Positions 60,788 through 64,000 of a stretch of DNA of 64,000 nt are shown one piece after another (the stretch's first letter is position 1; the number at the start of each line of letters is the position of its first letter). A model generated the notes under the pieces. That model had not been told where the DNA came from. It made no database searches and worked only from the letters and a program-made list of their open reading frames with translations. The DNA is from Papio anubis (Eukaryota; Chordata; Mammalia; Primates; Cercopithecidae). The stretch is from positions 94,783,181-94,847,180 of the forward strand of contig NC_044984.1 in NCBI RefSeq assembly GCF_008728515.1, written 5' to 3'. The position numbers and the translations under genes were made by a program.

Positions 60788-60829
60788 GCCGCCATTCACA
60801 GAGCTGTCTCATGGCTTCAAGATGGCGGC
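60788..60829. promoter_or_regulatory. Inverted pair of YY1-type motifs
   Basis: gccgccat at 60788-60795 and atggcggc at 60822-60829 are exact inverted copies. The second is in caagatggcggc, an excellent YY1 consensus site. They may be part of an old repeat. No transcript is inferred. Confidence 0.4.
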
Positions 60830-61273
60830 TGGAACTCCAAGCTTTAGATTCTATCGTAACACGTTTAAAGTGAGAAGGCAGGAAGTTTTGAAGGCGGAAG
60901 TGGGATTTCTTCTCATGCTGTTTTATCAGGGAGGAAAATCTTTCTTAGAAGTTCCCCAGTAGACTTCCCTTGCCTTAGAAATGGATTATATGTGCACCCT
61001 CAACCAATCAGTGACAAAGAGAAATGGGGTTACCATGATTGGCTTAATTTTTATTCATCACATAAACTGAGTACATCACTGCCTGAACAAAACTGGGGTT
61101 CTGTTAGCAAGGCAGATGAGAGAAGAGGTTGTTCGTCAATTAGCAGTGTTCATCATAGCACTAAAAAATCAATGACTCCAACTCAGAACTACATGAAGTT
61201 TAGACCCATTTGTACAAATGCCTACAAAATATCTCAGACCCCTCAGATTCCATGAACTCATCATCTTCCATGA

Positions 61274-61346
61274 CAGTCTTCAGCCCAAATCCAGTCTTCA
61301 GCCCTCCCTGACAGTCTTCAGCCCTCCCTGACAGTCTTCAGCCTTA
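61274..61346. repeat. Tandem repeat, 20-base unit
   Basis: cagtcttcagccctccctga occurs perfectly at 61292-61311 and 61312-61331, with partial copies before (61274-61291) and after (61332-61346). Confidence 0.93.
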
Positions 61347-62679
61347 ACACACACACAAATCCCCTCCTTCTGCTTTAATGAAGTGAATGGGCTTGCCATT
61401 CATTCAGGTGCCCAAAACAGAAATCTAGGGGTATCCTTAATATCATCCATCCCCTAACCTTCACACTGAGTTCATAACAAATTCCTATTGGATGTATCTT
61501 CTAAACAGTACTCAGATTGCTGGACTTCTCTTTGTCTTCCCTTCTACAGAAGCAAGCCAATTCTCCAAATGATTGACTTGCCAATGAACCAACTCATGTA
61601 TACAGTATTTACAACATTTATTGATCATAGTTTTAACATCTTTAATAGAACTTTTTACCAGCTTTAATAAACATTTTGAATTTTGTTTACTGATAAATAA
61701 CATTTAAAAAAAATTTAAGCCAATTCTGTTAGTCTGGAGTCCCTAGAAGGAGAGTATGAAACAAAACGTACATGCTATTGCTTTTTGAAGAGAGGGACAC
61801 AATCCTACAGAAGACAAAGAGAGGGAAAAGGGCAGATAAGGAGGGAAAGCAATACAAGCTGGTATGCTGCCAAGTCTAGGCACCGCTTCTTAGGAAAACA
61901 TCGCTGACTAATGTGGGATTTCTCCAGAGTGGTCACGTGGAGTCACTGATTCTCAGAACAATATGCTGTGGAAGAAGAATAAGGGCAAGAAATTTATTTG
62001 CAAGTTTGTTTTCATCTTCTGTCTCATTGGTGAAAGTCAGCTCTTCAGGCCATTGAGTCTCCCTCATTTGCCAGTCCCTCTGGGTAATTGTGAGCTGGGA
62101 AAACTAGAGACTCCATGGGGTTAAGTCTGGTTGAACCTGCACAAAGGACATGCTGAGGTTCCATGCCTAAGCCCAGTCCTCATTCCCGAGGAGGCTAAGA
62201 AAATTGGAGACGTTAGGATATGAGGTGACGGTGGCAGCAGCTGAGATGTGAGTCTTCTCTGGGATTCCTCCAGCCTGGGAAGAAAGGCAAGTGGCCAAGG
62301 CTGGAGAGTGTGTGAGGATGAGCAGACCTGGAGTGGTGCACCCACTGAGCTCAGTACATAAACCAAGGATCACACACTGCATGAGAAATTAATGAGAAGA
62401 TCCTAAAAGTACTTAAAATTTGACCCCTCCCCTGACATATGACAGAATTCTTTCAGCTATTTATGATATTTTTCTGGATACTTTTGAATGCTATTTATAC
62501 TTTTTCAAAATCTGGTTCCTTTTGTTTTCTTTCACCAATCCCTCAAATGCCATAAGACCCATAATTTGTTATTCCTAGAATTAAAACATTTAAATTCAAA
62601 TGATATTTACTTCTCCATGGATTAAAGATCTGTATTTGAAAAACAAAACTTTAAAATTATTAGCTTAAAATATACAGGG

Positions 62680-63600
62680 ACGTTTTTATGATTTCAGGTA
62701 GGAGAGGATTCTTCATCAGAAGACAAAAGCACAATTCATAGACAGAAAGAAGTAACATTAAAATGTTTAAATTATGTACATCAAAATTAAAAGACAGCTT
62801 ATAGCCTGGGAGATGATAATATTTGCAATGCTTATAACTAAAAAAGGTTAAGATTCTCAAAATATAAAGAATAGCTATCAATGAACGGAACAGCCAAATA
62901 ACCCAATAGTAAAATAAATCGCAGTAAGAAAACTAAGTGGTGAGTAAACCTAGCCAGTAATCAAAGAAATGCCAATTAAATGATAATGAGATACCATTGA
63001 ATACCCATTGTATTAGCAAAAAGTAAAAAAATCTGACAATATCATACACTAGTAAAGATATAAAGGAATGAGAGTATAAATTGGTAGAGCAAGTTTGGAG
63101 AGCAGTTTAGCAAAGTTTATTAAAATTTAAAATATGCATACACTATAACACTACCATTTCATTTCTAGGCACACATTCTAGAAAATGAGCCTTTGCATCT
63201 GGAGTTAGAAAGTTCACTGAAGCATTGGTTGAAATAGTGAAAAAGTAAAAACAACCTTAATGTTCATTAATGGAAGAATGAATACATTGCAGAATAATTA
63301 TAAAATAGCATTAAAATTAATGAACAAGAATCTAATGTTGAATAAGAAAGCAAATTGCAGAATGATATTCTTATAATTTATTTATTTAAAATTTGAAAAC
63401 ACACTGATACTTATGATTAGGTAGATAGTAAAAGTGTAAATATATATGTAGGAATGATAACACACAACACACAACACTCATGAGAGTGGCTACCTTAAGG
63501 GAAGAAGGATGGAGAATGGGATCCGGGAGGGTCCACAGGGCTTCCAACTATATGTAAGGTTTTATTTCTTTAAAATAAAAACCTGAAACAAATCTGAAAA
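62680..63600 (+). mobile_element. Old L1 3' region (L1M-type), plus strand
   Basis: L1 ORF2-end phrases in sense: gccaataacccaatagtaaa-like, tcaaagaaatgccaattaaa, gagataccattgaatac and aatggaagaatgaatacatt. All frames are broken. Confidence 0.75.
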
Positions 63601-63732
63601 AATCTTAAGGTTTCTTGAATTTGATTGCTAGTGATTTTCCAACTGTATGTAGGGTTTTATTTCTTTCAAATAAAGAATTGAAACAAATTTGACAAAATCC
63701 TAAGATTTCTTGAATTTGATTGCTAGTGGTTT
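63543..63732 (+). repeat. 95-base tandem duplication
   Basis: 63543-63637 and 63638-63732 align end to end, from tccaact-tatgta-ggtttt to cttgaatttgattgctagtg, with roughly 10 differences by eye. Confidence 0.9.
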
Positions 63733-64000
63733 CTTGGGGTTAAAGAATTTTGTTTTTTTCTGAACATTTGAAGACTGTACTTTTTTCAAAAAAATCTGAA
63801 AGAAATAAAAGTTATAAACTTAATAAAATCTACATAGAAATTTTAAATTGAACGTAAATGTAAACTAAAGTTAAATTCAGCAACATGCAAGATTAATTGG
63901 AATTGGTTGAGAAAAATCCCATCCCATTGCATATAAAATGCTAACATTTTAAATTTATAACCCAAAACAATAGAAGTCTGTTAACTTGATAAGAGTCTGC

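Larger units (their letters stand above)
60400..62670. other. Intergenic sequence with a short tandem repeat
   Basis: No gene is supported. It includes the 20-base tandem repeat at 61274-61346; 60780-61060 resembles an old interspersed repeat I cannot name. Confidence 0.4.

Noticed and set aside
28480..64000. First exon or promoter of the next gene (NR1H4 in human order)
   Set aside because: I find no nuclear-receptor coding exon or CpG island; in the human map as I recall it that gene starts beyond this distance.

Overview
The window is primate nuclear DNA, almost certainly from a catarrhine (Old World monkey, ape or human). It is dense in Alu elements, including AluY-type copies, and carries a nearly complete L1PA-type LINE-1, THE1/MST/MLT1 LTRs, MIR and L2 remnants and hAT and Tigger DNA transposons. 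Nothing bacterial, viral or plasmid-like is present.

The only gene I can support is the 3' two thirds of SLC17A8 (vesicular glutamate transporter 3, VGLUT3) on the plus strand. Eight coding exons lie at 2445-2532, 7981-8067, 8542-8681, 8799-8948, 10104-10236, 18776-18886, 24094-24221 and 26189-26533, all with GT-AG borders and compatible phases. They sum to 1182 bases (393 residues plus stop). If the protein has the 589 residues I recall for human VGLUT3, the window starts at residue 197, and the deafness-associated Ala211 falls exactly on a GCA codon at 2487. On the 12-exon human model these are exons 5-12. The 3' UTR probably runs to about 28480. Several tail residues differ from the human protein as I remember it, so a non-human catarrhine is likely, but that rests on memory.

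Layout: 1-2444, intron 4 with repeats; 2445-26533, coding exons in introns full of Alus; 26534-about 28480, 3' UTR with a MIR; about 28480-64000, about 35 kb of non-coding DNA toward the next gene (NR1H4 in the human order, not reached here). This intergenic part holds an L1M patchwork, a hAT element at 34960, a Tigger-type element at 36990-37882 and a four-layer nest at 40140-47490 (old L1 interrupted by two Alus, one of them split by a 6.2-kb L1). It also has pyrimidine-rich simple repeats and several tandem duplications.

I found no undescribed gene system. The least explained signals are small local duplications. Two appear as copied segments inside otherwise recognisable old transposons (12061-12146 and 37632-37680), each with its likely source 1.3-1.8 kb away; others are tandem or near-tandem at 3257, 30068, 51072/51599, 51785, 61274 and 63543. 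A second point is a weak exon 9 donor with a better-matching donor 47 bases downstream. All repeat subfamily names are by eye and not checked against a library.
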